Assembly: GCA_035222895.1 (NCBI GenBank)
Contig: JAVYIG010000035.1
Coordinates: 992,001 to 1,056,000 of the forward strand
Direction: 5' to 3'
DNA: 64,000 nucleotides
Source of the DNA: Strongylocentrotus droebachiensis
Lineage: Eukaryota > Echinodermata > Echinoidea > Camarodonta > Strongylocentrotidae
This document shows positions 25,905 to 39,526 of this stretch, one piece after another. The notes beneath the pieces were generated by a model. The model was given only the letters and a program-made list of their open reading frames with translations, ran no database searches and had not been told where the DNA came from. The stretch's first letter is position 1. Each line of letters starts with the position of its first letter. A program made the translations under genes and the position numbers.

Positions 25905-26066
25905 ATACTTACCTGGCGCAGGGGTCGCATTGATCAAGAAGGATGCACCCCCAGGGCGAGGCTTGCCATTACACTCCGGCTCGCTGAACCTTGCGATTCC
26001 CCCAAACGTGGGGAACTCGGGCGTATTATTTATGGTAGCGGAGATCTGCGTTCGCGCTATCTCCTA
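25905..26066 (+). ncRNA. U1: U1 snRNA, copy 24 (U1A-loop variant G25971A)
   Basis: U1 body with G to A at 25,971, nt 67. The stem-loop II loop becomes ATTACACTCC instead of ATTGCACTCC. That G belongs to the AUUGCAC core contacted by U1A/SNF-type RRM proteins, so binding is probably weakened if the RNA is made. Promoter (A at -99), Sm site and 3' flank (T-type) are intact. Class C spacer. Confidence 0.95.
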
Positions 26067-27027
26067 TAAAACGAATGTAAAGAAAAGTAAATAAGTTGTC
26101 CTTTGTAAGTTCTACGCCTCTCATTCACACCCAAATCAAAACTTTGATGTGTGCAACATATCTATCTCTCCAAGCTCGAGATGTCCCATTGTCAACAAAT
26201 TAAAGATCGAGTTCGAGAATTAAGACTATTGCCTATTGGCCTAGACCTCCTTCACCATTCCAATTGTCATTTTCATCTATTATATAGAGGTAAACAAAAA
26301 TTAAATCGAAACCTGTTCACTTTCCTTTGCATTCGAGACGTCTATTGCTGAGGGTAGCTACATCGACTGGTTCTTGATATTTGACGTGCGGTGTGAGAAT
26401 GTGAAATGGTATCAAAAAATGCAAAATAAACTGTGCAAATTGCATTGAGTTAATGGCAAAGAGGACAATTTTTTTCACAAACTTTATTAACGCACTTAAA
26501 GACATATTCGCAGGAAGCCTCTTGTGCATCTGTAATGGGTTTTGTTTTCATGAATAATAAATGATAAAAACAATATGTTTCGAAAGAGGTTGTGAACACA
26601 TCTGCCTTTGCCGAATCTGGCTCCTCGAGGTTTTTTACTGGCTGCCCGACCAAAGGATACAATCGTTTTGCTGATTTTCGTATGACGCTATTGTTATTTA
26701 AATCCGTGACGTCCAAGTATCTGCATTGTTAAATTCATGAATATGCACCCTATCAACAATACCGTTTTTACTCAGTCATATGCTGCGGCCTTATTTTGAA
26801 AGAGTGTAACTATTTCTTCCGGAATTGTGATATTTCAAGAGGGATGGCCAAGAAAATGACGGCCATCTGTAGGATCACTTTCATAGTGCCAAGAAACTGC
26901 AGTCACACCTCCAAAGTGGGGCATAGATGAGATTCTGCATGTGATATCTTGCTGTAGGACTGGATGTTTAACCGTTTTATGTCATCCAAGGGATTTGATC
27001 AAGAACTGCGACCGATTCTTTCAAAGC

Positions 27028-27189
27028 ATACTTACCTGGCGCAGGGGTCGCATTGATCAAGAAGGATGCACCCCCAGGGCGAGGCTTGCCATTGCACTCC
27101 GGCTCGCTGAACCTTGCGATTCCCCCAAACGTGGGGAACTCGGGCGTATTATTTATGGTAGCGGAGATCTGCGTTCGCGCTATCTCCTA
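27028..27189 (+). ncRNA. U1: U1 snRNA, copy 25
   Basis: Intact U1 body. Class E-like spacer with GAAACCTG and GGGTAGC, private GTTGTGAAAACATC, and an AAGAATTTGAC change inside the loop of the -185 hairpin before copy 26. Confidence 0.97.
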
Positions 27190-28148
27190 CAAAACGAATG
27201 TAAAGAAAAGTAAATAAGTTGTCCTTTGTAAGTTCTACGCCTCTCATTCACACCCAAATCAAAACTTTGATGTGTGCAACATATCTATCTCTCCAAGCTC
27301 GAGATGTCCCATTGTCAACAAATTAAAGATCGAGTTCGAGAATTAAGACTATTGCCTATTGGCCTAGACCTCCTTCACCATTCCAATTGTCATTTTCATC
27401 TATTATATAGAGGTAAACAAAAATTAAATTGAAACCTGTTCACTTTCCTTTGCATTCGAGACGTCTATTGCTGAGGGTAGCTACATCGACTGGTTCTTGA
27501 TATTTGACGTGCGGTGTGAGAATGTGAAATGGTATCAAAAAATGCAAAATAAACTGTGCAAATTGCAATGAGTTAATGGCAAAGAGGACAATTTCTTTCA
27601 CAAACTTTATTAACGCACTTAAAGACATATTCGCAGGAAGCCTCTTGTGCATCTGTAATGGGTTTTGTTTTCATGAATAATAAATGATAAAAACAATATG
27701 TTTCAAAAGAGGTTGTGAAAACATCTGCCTTTGCCGAATCCGGCTCCTCGAGGTTTTTTACTGGCTGCCCGACCAAAGGATACAATCGTTTTGCTGATTT
27801 TCGTATGACGCTATTGTTATTTAAATCCGTGACGTCCAAGTATCTGCATTGTTAAATTCATGAATATGCACCCTATCAACAATACCGTTTACTCAGTCAT
27901 ATGCTGCGGCCTTATTTTGAAAGAGTGTAACTATTTCTTCCGGAATTGTGATATTTCAAGAGGGATGGCCAAGAATTTGACGGCCATCTGTAGGATCACT
28001 TTCATAGTGCCAAGAAACTGCAGTCACACCTCCAAAGTGGGGCATAGATGAGATTCTGCATGTGATATCTTGCTGTAGGACTGGATGTTTAACCGTTTTA
28101 TGTCATCCAAGGGATTTGATCAAGAACTGCGACCGATTCTTTCAAAGC

Positions 28149-28310
28149 ATACTTACCTGGCGCAGGGGTCGCATTGATCAAGAAGGATGCACCCCCAGGG
28201 CGAGGCTTGCCATTGCACTCCGGCTCGCTGAACCTTGCGATTCCCCCAAACGTGGGGAACTCGGGCGTATTATTTATGGTAGCGGAGATCTGCGTTCGCG
28301 CTATCTCCTA
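28149..28310 (+). ncRNA. U1: U1 snRNA, copy 26
   Basis: Intact U1 body. Class B spacer ending in GATAAG; second B of the three-unit repeat. Confidence 0.97.
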
Positions 28311-29269
28311 CAAAACGAATGTAAAGAAAAGTAAATAAGTTGTCCTTTGTAAGTTCTACGCCTCTCATTCACACCCAAATCAAAACTTTGATGTGTGCAA
28401 CATATCTATCTCTCCAAGCTCGAGATGTCCCATTGTCAACAAATTAAAGATCGAGTTCGAGAATTAAGACTATTGCCTATTGGCCTAGACCTCCTTCACC
28501 ATTCCAATTGTCATTTTCATCTATTATATAGAGGTAAACAAAAATTAAATTGAAACCTGTTCACTTTCCTTTGCATTCGAGACGTCTATTGCTGAGGGCA
28601 GCTACATCGACTGGTTCTTGATATTTGACGTGCGGTGTGAGAATGTGAAATGGTATCAAAAAATGCAAAATAAACTGTGCAAATTGCATTGAGTTAATGG
28701 CAAAGGGGATAATTTTTTTCACAAACTTTATTAACGCACTTAAAGAAATATTCGCAGGAAGCCTCTTGTGCATCTGTAATGGGTTTTGTTTTCATGAATA
28801 ATAAATGATAAAAACAATATGTTTCAAAAGAGGTTGTGAACACATCTGCCTTTGCCGAATCCGGCTCCTCGAGGTTTTTTACTGGCTGCCCGACCAAAGG
28901 ATACAATCGTTTTGCTGATTTTCGTATGACGCTATTGTTATTTAAATCCGTGACGTCCAAGTATCTGCATTGTTAAATTCATGAATATGCACCCTATCAA
29001 CAATACCGTTTACTCAGTCATATGCTGCGGCCTTATTTTGAAAGAGTGTAACTATTTCTTCCGGAATTGTGATATTTCAAGAGGGATGGCCAAGAAAATG
29101 ACGGCCATCTGTAGGATCACTTTCATAGTGCCAAGAAACTGCAGTCACACCTCCAAAGTGGGGCATAGATAAGATTCTGCATGTGATATCTTGCTGTAGG
29201 ACTGGATGTTTAACCGTTTTATGTCATCCAAGGGATTTGATCAAGAACTGCGACCGATTCTTTCAAAGC

Positions 29270-29431
29270 ATACTTACCTGGCGCAGGGGTCGCATTGATC
29301 AAGAAGGATGCACCCCCAGGGCGAGGCTTGCCATTGCACTCCGGCTCGCTGAACCTTGCGATTCCCCCAAACGTGGGGAACTCGGGCGTATTATTTATGG
29401 TAGCGGAGATCTGCGTTCGCGCTATCTCCTA
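29270..29431 (+). ncRNA. U1: U1 snRNA, copy 27
   Basis: Intact U1 body, A at -99, T-type 3' flank. Class C spacer. It corresponds to copy 24, one period to the left, but without that copy's U1A-loop change. Confidence 0.97.
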
Positions 29432-30392
29432 TAAAACGAATGTAAAGAAAAGTAAATAAGTTGTCCTTTGTAAGTTCTACGCCTCTCATTCACACCCAAA
29501 TCAAAACTTTGATGTGTGCAACATATCTATCTCTCCAAGCTCGAGATGTCCCATTGTCAACAAATTAAAGATCGAGTTCGAGAATTAAGACTATTGCCTA
29601 TTGGCCTAGACCTCCTTCACCATTCCAATTGTCATTTTCATCTATTATATAGAGGTAAACAAAAATTAAATCGAAACCTGTTCACTTTCCTTTGCATTCG
29701 AGACGTCTATTGCTGAGGGTAGCTACATCGACTGGTTCTTGATATTTGACGTGCGGTGTGAGAATGTGAAATGGTATCAAAAAATGCAAAATAAACTGTG
29801 CAAATTGCATTGAGTTAATGGCAAAGAGGACAATTTTTTTCACAAACTTTATTAACGCACTTAAAGACATATTCGCAGGAAGCCTCTTGTGCATCTGTAA
29901 TGGGTTTTGTTTTCATGAATAATAAATGATAAAAACAATATGTTTCGAAAGAGGTTGTGAACACATCTGCCTTTGCCGAATCTGGCTCCTCGAGGTTTTT
30001 TACTGGCTGCCCGACCAAAGGATACAATCGTTTTGCTGATTTTCGTATGACGCTATTGTTATTTAAATCCGTGACGTCCAAGTATCTGCATTGTTAAATT
30101 CATGAATATGCACCCTATCAACAATACCGTTTTTACTCAGTCATATGCTGCGGCCTTATTTTGAAAGAGTGTAACTATTTCTTCCGGAATTGTGATATTT
30201 CAAGAGGGATGGCCAAGAAAATGACGGCCATCTGTAGGATCACTTTCATAGTGCCAAGAAACTGCAGTCACACCTCCAAAGTGGGGCATAGATGAGATTC
30301 TGCATGTGATATCTTGCTGTAGGACTGGATGTTTAACCGTTTTATGTCATCCAAGGGATTTGATCAAGAACTGCGACCGATTCTTTCAAAGC

Positions 30393-30554
30393 ATACTTAC
30401 CTGGCGCAGGGGTCGCATTGATCAAGAAGGATGCACCCCCAGGGCGAGGCTTGCCATTGCACTCCGGCTCGCTGAACCTTGCGATTCCCCCAAACGTGGG
30501 GAACTCGGGCGTATTATTTATGGTAGCGGAGATCTGCGTTCGCGCTATCTCCTA
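30393..30554 (+). ncRNA. U1: U1 snRNA, copy 28
   Basis: Intact U1 body. Class E-like spacer with GAAACCTG and GGGCAGC; lacks the private changes seen after copy 25. Confidence 0.97.
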
Positions 30555-31513
30555 CAAAACGAATGTAAAGAAAAGTAAATAAGTTGTCCTTTGTAAGTTC
30601 TACGCCTCTCATTCACACCCAAATCAAAACTTTGATGTGTGCAACATATCTATCTCTCCAAGCTCGAGATGTCCCATTGTCAACAAATTAAAGATCGAGT
30701 TCGAGAATTAAGACTATTGCCTATTGGCCTAGACCTCCTTCACCATTCCAATTGTCATTTTCATCTATTATATAGAGGTAAACAAAAATTAAATTGAAAC
30801 CTGTTCACTTTCCTTTGCATTCGAGACGTCTATTGCTGAGGGCAGCTACATCGACTGGTTCTTGATATTTGACGTGCGGTGTGAGAATGTGAAATGGTAT
30901 CAAAAAATGCAAAATAAACTGTGCAAATTGCAATGAGTTAATGGCAAAGAGGACAATTTCTTTCACAAACTTTATTAACGCACTTAAAGACATATTCGCA
31001 GGAAGCCTCTTGTGCATCTGTAATGGGTTTTGTTTTCATGAATAATAAATGATAAAAACAATATGTTTCAAAAGAGGTTGTGAACACATCTGCCTTTGCC
31101 GAATCCGGCTCCTCGAGGTTTTTTACTGGCTGCCCGACCAAAGGATACAATCGTTTTGCTGATTTTCGTATGACGCTATTGTTATTTAAATCCGTGACGT
31201 CCAAGTATCTGCATTGTTAAATTCATGAATATGCACCCTATCAACAATACCGTTTACTCAGTCATATGCTGCGGCCTTATTTTGAAAGAGTGTAACTATT
31301 TCTTCCGGAATTGTGATATTTCAAGAGGGATGGCCAAGAAAATGACGGCCATCTGTAGGATCACTTTCATAGTGCCAAGAAACTGCAGTCACACCTCCAA
31401 AGTGGGGCATAGATGAGATTCTGCATGTGATATCTTGCTGTAGGACTGGATGTTTAACCGTTTTATGTCATCCAAGGGATTTGATCAAGAACTGCGACCG
31501 ATTCTTTCAAAGC

Positions 31514-31675
31514 ATACTTACCTGGCGCAGGGGTCGCATTGATCAAGAAGGATGCACCCCCAGGGCGAGGCTTGCCATTGCACTCCGGCTCGCTGAACCT
31601 TGCGATTCCCCCAAACGTGGGGAACTCGGGCGTATTATTTATGGTAGCGGAGATCTGCGTTCGCGCTATCTCCTA
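31514..31675 (+). ncRNA. U1: U1 snRNA, copy 29
   Basis: Intact U1 body. Class B spacer ending in GATAAG. Third B of the three-unit repeat and first member of the six-unit repeat (period 6,730 bp). Confidence 0.97.
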
Positions 31676-32634
31676 CAAAACGAATGTAAAGAAAAGTAAA
31701 TAAGTTGTCCTTTGTAAGTTCTACGCCTCTCATTCACACCCAAATCAAAACTTTGATGTGTGCAACATATCTATCTCTCCAAGCTCGAGATGTCCCATTG
31801 TCAACAAATTAAAGATCGAGTTCGAGAATTAAGACTATTGCCTATTGGCCTAGACCTCCTTCACCATTCCAATTGTCATTTTCATCTATTATATAGAGGT
31901 AAACAAAAATTAAATTGAAACCTGTTCACTTTCCTTTGCATTCGAGACGTCTATTGCTGAGGGCAGCTACATCGACTGGTTCTTGATATTTGACGTGCGG
32001 TGTGAGAATGTGAAATGGTATCAAAAAATGCAAAATAAACTGTGCAAATTGCATTGAGTTAATGGCAAAGGGGATAATTTTTTTCACAAACTTTATTAAC
32101 GCACTTAAAGAAATATTCGCAGGAAGCCTCTTGTGCATCTGTAATGGGTTTTGTTTTCATGAATAATAAATGATAAAAACAATATGTTTCAAAAGAGGTT
32201 GTGAACACATCTGCCTTTGCCGAATCCGGCTCCTCGAGGTTTTTTACTGGCTGCCCGACCAAAGGATACAATCGTTTTGCTGATTTTCGTATGACGCTAT
32301 TGTTATTTAAATCCGTGACGTCCAAGTATCTGCATTGTTAAATTCATGAATATGCACCCTATCAACAATACCGTTTACTCAGTCATATGCTGCGGCCTTA
32401 TTTTGAAAGAGTGTAACTATTTCTTCCGGAATTGTGATATTTCAAGAGGGATGGCCAAGAAAATGACGGCCATCTGTAGGATCACTTTCATAGTGCCAAG
32501 AAACTGCAGTCACACCTCCAAAGTGGGGCATAGATAAGATTCTGCATGTGATATCTTGCTGTAGGACTGGATGTTTAACCGTTTTATGTCATCCAAGGGA
32601 TTTGATCAAGAACTGCGACCGATTCTTTCAAAGC

Positions 32635-32796
32635 ATACTTACCTGGCGCAGGGGTCGCATTGATCAAGAAGGATGCACCCCCAGGGCGAGGCTTGCCATT
32701 GCACTCCGGCTCGCTGAACCTTGCGATTCCCCCAAACGTGGGGAACTCGGGCGTATTATTTATGGTAGCGGAGATCTGCGTTCGCGCTATCTCCTA
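32635..32796 (+). ncRNA. U1: U1 snRNA, copy 30
   Basis: Intact U1 body, A at -99, T-type 3' flank. Class C spacer. Confidence 0.97.
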
Positions 32797-33757
32797 TAAA
32801 ACGAATGTAAAGAAAAGTAAATAAGTTGTCCTTTGTAAGTTCTACGCCTCTCATTCACACCCAAATCAAAACTTTGATGTGTGCAACATATCTATCTCTC
32901 CAAGCTCGAGATGTCCCATTGTCAACAAATTAAAGATCGAGTTCGAGAATTAAGACTATTGCCTATTGGCCTAGACCTCCTTCACCATTCCAATTGTCAT
33001 TTTCATCTATTATATAGAGGTAAACAAAAATTAAATCGAAACCTGTTCACTTTCCTTTGCATTCGAGACGTCTATTGCTGAGGGTAGCTACATCGACTGG
33101 TTCTTGATATTTGACGTGCGGTGTGAGAATGTGAAATGGTATCAAAAAATGCAAAATAAACTGTGCAAATTGCATTGAGTTAATGGCAAAGAGGACAATT
33201 TTTTTCACAAACTTTATTAACGCACTTAAAGACATATTCGCAGGAAGCCTCTTGTGCATCTGTAATGGGTTTTGTTTTCATGAATAATAAATGATAAAAA
33301 CAATATGTTTCGAAAGAGGTTGTGAACACATCTGCCTTTGCCGAATCTGGCTCCTCGAGGTTTTTTACTGGCTGCCCGACCAAAGGATACAATCGTTTTG
33401 CTGATTTTCGTATGACGCTATTGTTATTTAAATCCGTGACGTCCAAGTATCTGCATTGTTAAATTCATGAATATGCACCCTATCAACAATACCGTTTTTA
33501 CTCAGTCATATGCTGCGGCCTTATTTTGAAAGAGTGTAACTATTTCTTCCGGAATTGTGATATTTCAAGAGGGATGGCCAAGAAAATGACGGCCATCTGT
33601 AGGATCACTTTCATAGTGCCAAGAAACTGCAGTCACACCTCCAAAGTGGGGCATAGATGAGATTCTGCATGTGATATCTTGCTGTAGGACTGGATGTTTA
33701 ACCGTTTTATGTCATCCAAGGGATTTGATCAAGAACTGCGACCGATTCTTTCAAAGC

Positions 33758-33919
33758 ATACTTACCTGGCGCAGGGGTCGCATTGATCAAGAAGGATGCA
33801 CCCCCAGGGCGAGGCTTGCCATTGCACTCCGGCTCGCTGAACCTTGCGATTCCCCCAAACGTGGGGAACTCGGGCGTATTATTTATGGTAGCGGAGATCT
33901 GCGTTCGCGCTATCTCCTA
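33758..33919 (+). ncRNA. U1: U1 snRNA, copy 31
   Basis: Intact U1 body. Class D spacer with GAAACCTG. Confidence 0.97.
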
Positions 33920-34877
33920 CAAAACGAATGTAAAGAAAAGTAAATAAGTTGTCCTTTGTAAGTTCTACGCCTCTCATTCACACCCAAATCAAAACTTTGA
34001 TGTGTGCAACATATCTATCTCTCCAAGCTCGAGATGTCCCATTGTCAACAAATTAAAGATCGAGTTCGAGAATTAAGACTATTGCCTATTGGCCTAGACC
34101 TCCTTCACCATTCCAATTGTCATTTTCATCTATTATATAGAGGTAAACAAAAATTAAATTGAAACCTGTTCACTTTCCTTTGCATTCGAGACGTCTATTG
34201 CTGAGGGCAGCTACATCGACTGGTTCTTGATATTTGACGTGCGGTGTGAGAATGTGAAATGGTATCAAAAATGCAAAATAAACTGTGCAAATTGCATTGA
34301 GTTAATGGCAAAGAGGACAATTTTTTTCACAAACTTTATTAACGCACTTAAAGACATATTCGCAGGAAGCCTCTTGTGCATCTGTAATGGGTTTTGTTTT
34401 CATGAATAATAAATGATAAAAACAATATGTTTCAAAAGAGGTTTTGAACACATCTGCCTTTGCCGAATCCGGCTCCTCGAGGTTTTTTACTGGCTGCCCG
34501 ACCAAAGGATACAATCGTTTTGCTGATTTTCGTATGACGCTATTGTTATTTAAATCCGTGACGTCCAAGTATCTGCATTGTTAAATTCATGAATATGCAC
34601 CCTATCAACAATACCGTTTACTCAGTCATATGCTGCGGCCTTATTTTGAACGAGTGTAACTATTTCTTCCGGAATTGTGATATTTCAAGAGGGATGGCCA
34701 AGAAAATGACGGCCATCTGTAGGATCACTTTCATAGTGCCAAGAAACTGCAGTCACACCTCCAAAGTGGGGCATAGATGAGATTCTGCATGTGATATCTT
34801 GCTGTAGGACTGGATGTTTAACCGTTTTATGTCATCCAAGGGATTTGATCAAGAACTGCGACCGATTCTTTCAAAGC

Positions 34878-35039
34878 ATACTTACCTGGCGCAGGGGTCG
34901 CATTGATCAAGAAGGATGCACCCCCAGGGCGAGGCTTGCCATTGCACTCCGGCTCGCTGAACCTTGCGATTCCCCCAAACGTGGGGAACTCGGGCGTATT
35001 ATTTATGGTAGCGGAGATCTGCGTTCGCGCTATCTCCTA
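34878..35039 (+). ncRNA. U1: U1 snRNA, copy 32
   Basis: Intact U1 body. Class E spacer whose distal part has the class C indel CCGTTTTTACTC, so a mosaic. Confidence 0.97.
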
Positions 35040-36000
35040 CAAAACGAATGTAAAGAAAAGTAAATAAGTTGTCCTTTGTAAGTTCTACGCCTCTCATTCA
35101 CACCCAAATCAAAACTTTGATGTGTGCAACATATCTATCTCTCCAAGCTCGAGATGTCCCATTGTCAACAAATTAAAGATCGAGTTCGAGAATTAAGACT
35201 ATTGCCTATTGGCCTAGACCTCCTTCACCATTCCAATTGTCATTTTCATCTATTATATAGAGGTAAACAAAAATTAAATTGAAACCGGTTCACTTTCCTT
35301 TGCATTCGAGACGTCTATTGCTGAGGGCAGCTACATCGACTGGTTCTTGATATTTGACGTGCGGTGTGAGAATGTGAAATGGTATCAAAAAATGCAAAAT
35401 AAACTGTGCAAATTGCAATGAGTTAATGGCAAAGAGGACAATTTCTTTCACAAACTTTATTAACGCACTTAAAGACATATTCGCAGGAAGCCTCTTGTGC
35501 ATCTGTAATGGGTTTTGTTTTCATGAATAATAAATGATAAAAACAATATGTTTCAAAAGAGGTTGTGAACACATCTGCCTTTGCCGAATCCGGCTCCTCG
35601 AGGTTTTTTACTGGCTGCCCGACCAAAGGATACAATCGTTTTGCTGATTTTCGTATGACGCTATTGTTATTTAAATCCGTGACGTCCAAGTATCTGCATT
35701 GTTAAATTCATGAATATGCACCCTATCAACAATACCGTTTTTACTCAGTCATATGCTGCGGCCTTATTTTGAAAGAGTGTAACTATTTCTTCCGGAATTG
35801 TGATATTTCAAGAGGGATGGCCAAGAAAATGACGGCCATCTGTAGGATCACTTTCATAGTGCCAAGAAACTGCAGTCACACCTCCAAAGTGGGGCATAGA
35901 TGAGATTCTGCATGTGATATCTTGCTGTAGGACTGGATGTTTAACCGTTTTATGTCATCCAAGGGATTTGATCAAGAACTGCGACCGATTCTTTCAAAGC

Positions 36001-36162
36001 ATACTTACCTGGCGCAGGGGTCGCATTGATCAAGAAGGATGCACCCCCAGGGCGAGGCTTGCCATTGCACTCCGGCTCGCTGAACCTTGCGATTCCCCCA
36101 AACGTGGGGAACTCGGGCGTATTATTTATGGTAGCGGAGATCTGCGTTCGCGCTATCTCCTA
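36001..36162 (+). ncRNA. U1: U1 snRNA, copy 33
   Basis: Intact U1 body. Class D spacer carrying the class E mark GAAACCGG at its start. Confidence 0.97.
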
Positions 36163-37120
36163 CAAAACGAATGTAAAGAAAAGTAAATAAGTTGTCCTTT
36201 GTAAGTTCTACGCCTCTCATTCACACCCAAATCAAAACTTTGATGTGTGCAACATATCTATCTCTCCAAGCTCGAGATGTCCCATTGTCAACAAATTAAA
36301 GATCGAGTTCGAGAATTAAGACTATTGCCTATTGGCCTAGACCTCCTTCACCATTCCAATTGTCATTTTCATCTATTATATAGAGGTAAACAAAAATTAA
36401 ATTGAAACCGGTTCACTTTCCTTTGCATTCGAGACGTCTATTGCTGAGGGCAGCTACATCGACTGGTTCTTGATATTTGACGTGCGGTGTGAGAATGTGA
36501 AATGGTATCAAAAATGCAAAATAAACTGTGCAAATTGCATTGAGTTAATGGCAAAGAGGACAATTTTTTTCACAAACTTTATTAACGCACTTAAAGACAT
36601 ATTCGCAGGAAGCCTCTTGTGCATCTGTAATGGGTTTTGTTTTCATGAATAATAAATGATAAAAACAATATGTTTCAAAAGAGGTTTTGAACACATCTGC
36701 CTTTGCCGAATCCGGCTCCTCGAGGTTTTTTACTGGCTGCCCGACCAAAGGATACAATCGTTTTGCTGATTTTCGTATGACGCTATTGTTATTTAAATCC
36801 GTGACGTCCAAGTATCTGCATTGTTAAATTCATGAATATGCACCCTATCAACAATACCGTTTACTCAGTCATATGCTGCGGCCTTATTTTGAACGAGTGT
36901 AACTATTTCTTCCGGAATTGTGATATTTCAAGAGGGATGGCCAAGAAAATGACGGCCATCTGTAGGATCACTTTCATAGTGCCAAGAAACTGCAGTCACA
37001 CCTCCAAAGTGGGGCATAGATGAGATTCTGCATGTGATATCTTGCTGTAGGACTGGATGTTTAACCGTTTTATGTCATCCAAGGGATTTGATCAAGAACT
37101 GCGACCGATTCTTTCAAAGC

Positions 37121-37282
37121 ATACTTACCTGGCGCAGGGGTCGCATTGATCAAGAAGGATGCACCCCCAGGGCGAGGCTTGCCATTGCACTCCGGCTCGC
37201 TGAACCTTGCGATTCCCCCAAACGTGGGGAACTCGGGCGTATTATTTATGGTAGCGGAGATCTGCGTTCGCGCTATCTCCTA
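37121..37282 (+). ncRNA. U1: U1 snRNA, copy 34
   Basis: Intact U1 body, T-type 3' flank but G at -99. Class C spacer. Confidence 0.97.
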
Positions 37283-38243
37283 TAAAACGAATGTAAAGAA
37301 AAGTAAATAAGTTGTCCTTTGTAAGTTCTACGCCTCTCATTCACACCCAAATCAAAACTTTGATGTGTGCAACATATCTATCTCTCCAAGCTCGAGATGT
37401 CCCATTGTCAACAAATTAAAGATCGAGTTCGAGAATTAAGACTATTGCCTATTGGCCTAGACCTCCTTCACCATTCCAATTGTCATTTTCATCTATTATA
37501 TAGAGGTAAACAAAAATTAAATCGAAACCTGTTCACTTTCCTTTGCATTCGAGACGTCTATTGCTGAGGGTAGCTACATCGACTGGTTCTTGATATTTGA
37601 CGTGCGGTGTGAGAATGTGAAATGGTATCAAAAAATGCAAAATAAACTGTGCAAATTGCATTGAGTTAATGGCAAAGAGGACAATTTTTTTCACAAACTT
37701 TATTAACGCACTTAAAGACATATTCGCAGGAAGCCTCTTGTGCATCTGTAATGGGTTTTGTTTTCATGAATAATAAATGATAAAAACAATATGTTTCGAA
37801 AGAGGTTGTGAACACATCTGCCTTTGCCGAATCTGGCTCCTCGAGGTTTTTTACTGGCTGCCCGACCAAAGGATACAATCGTTTTGCTGATTTTCGTATG
37901 ACGCTATTGTTATTTAAATCCGTGACGTCCAAGTATCTGCATTGTTAAATTCATGAATATGCACCCTATCAACAATACCGTTTTTACTCAGTCATATGCT
38001 GCGGCCTTATTTTGAAAGAGTGTAACTATTTCTTCCGGAATTGTGATATTTCAAGAGGGATGGCCAAGAAAATGACGGCCATCTGTAGGATCACTTTCAT
38101 AGTGCCAAGAAACTGCAGTCACACCTCCAAAGTGGGGCATAGATGAGATTCTGCATGTGATATCTTGCTGTAGGACTGGATGTTTAACCGTTTTATGTCA
38201 TCCAAGGGATTTGATCAAGAACTGCGACCGATTCTTTCAAAGC

Positions 38244-38405
38244 ATACTTACCTGGCGCAGGGGTCGCATTGATCAAGAAGGATGCACCCCCAGGGCGAGG
38301 CTTGCCATTGCACTCCGGCTCGCTGAACCTTGCGATTCCCCCAAACGTGGGGAACTCGGGCGTATTATTTATGGTAGCGGAGATCTGCGTTCGCGCTATC
38401 TCCTA
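38244..38405 (+). ncRNA. U1: U1 snRNA, copy 35
   Basis: Intact U1 body. Class B spacer ending in GATAAG. Starts the second copy of the six-unit repeat. Confidence 0.97.
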
Positions 38406-39364
38406 CAAAACGAATGTAAAGAAAAGTAAATAAGTTGTCCTTTGTAAGTTCTACGCCTCTCATTCACACCCAAATCAAAACTTTGATGTGTGCAACATAT
38501 CTATCTCTCCAAGCTCGAGATGTCCCATTGTCAACAAATTAAAGATCGAGTTCGAGAATTAAGACTATTGCCTATTGGCCTAGACCTCCTTCACCATTCC
38601 AATTGTCATTTTCATCTATTATATAGAGGTAAACAAAAATTAAATTGAAACCTGTTCACTTTCCTTTGCATTCGAGACGTCTATTGCTGAGGGCAGCTAC
38701 ATCGACTGGTTCTTGATATTTGACGTGCGGTGTGAGAATGTGAAATGGTATCAAAAAATGCAAAATAAACTGTGCAAATTGCATTGAGTTAATGGCAAAG
38801 GGGATAATTTTTTTCACAAACTTTATTAACGCACTTAAAGAAATATTCGCAGGAAGCCTCTTGTGCATCTGTAATGGGTTTTGTTTTCATGAATAATAAA
38901 TGATAAAAACAATATGTTTCAAAAGAGGTTGTGAACACATCTGCCTTTGCCGAATCCGGCTCCTCGAGGTTTTTTACTGGCTGCCCGACCAAAGGATACA
39001 ATCGTTTTGCTGATTTTCGTATGACGCTATTGTTATTTAAATCCGTGACGTCCAAGTATCTGCATTGTTAAATTCATGAATATGCACCCTATCAACAATA
39101 CCGTTTACTCAGTCATATGCTGCGGCCTTATTTTGAAAGAGTGTAACTATTTCTTCCGGAATTGTGATATTTCAAGAGGGATGGCCAAGAAAATGACGGC
39201 CATCTGTAGGATCACTTTCATAGTGCCAAGAAACTGCAGTCACACCTCCAAAGTGGGGCATAGATAAGATTCTGCATGTGATATCTTGCTGTAGGACTGG
39301 ATGTTTAACCGTTTTATGTCATCCAAGGGATTTGATCAAGAACTGCGACCGATTCTTTCAAAGC

Positions 39365-39526
39365 ATACTTACCTGGCGCAGGGGTCGCATTGATCAAGAA
39401 GGATGCACCCCCAGGGCGAGGCTTGCCATTGCACTCCGGCTCGCTGAACCTTGCGATTCCCCCAAACGTGGGGAACTCGGGCGTATTATTTATGGTAGCG
39501 GAGATCTGCGTTCGCGCTATCTCCTA
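39365..39526 (+). ncRNA. U1: U1 snRNA, copy 36
   Basis: Intact U1 body, A at -99, T-type 3' flank. Class C spacer, counterpart of copy 30. Confidence 0.97.
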
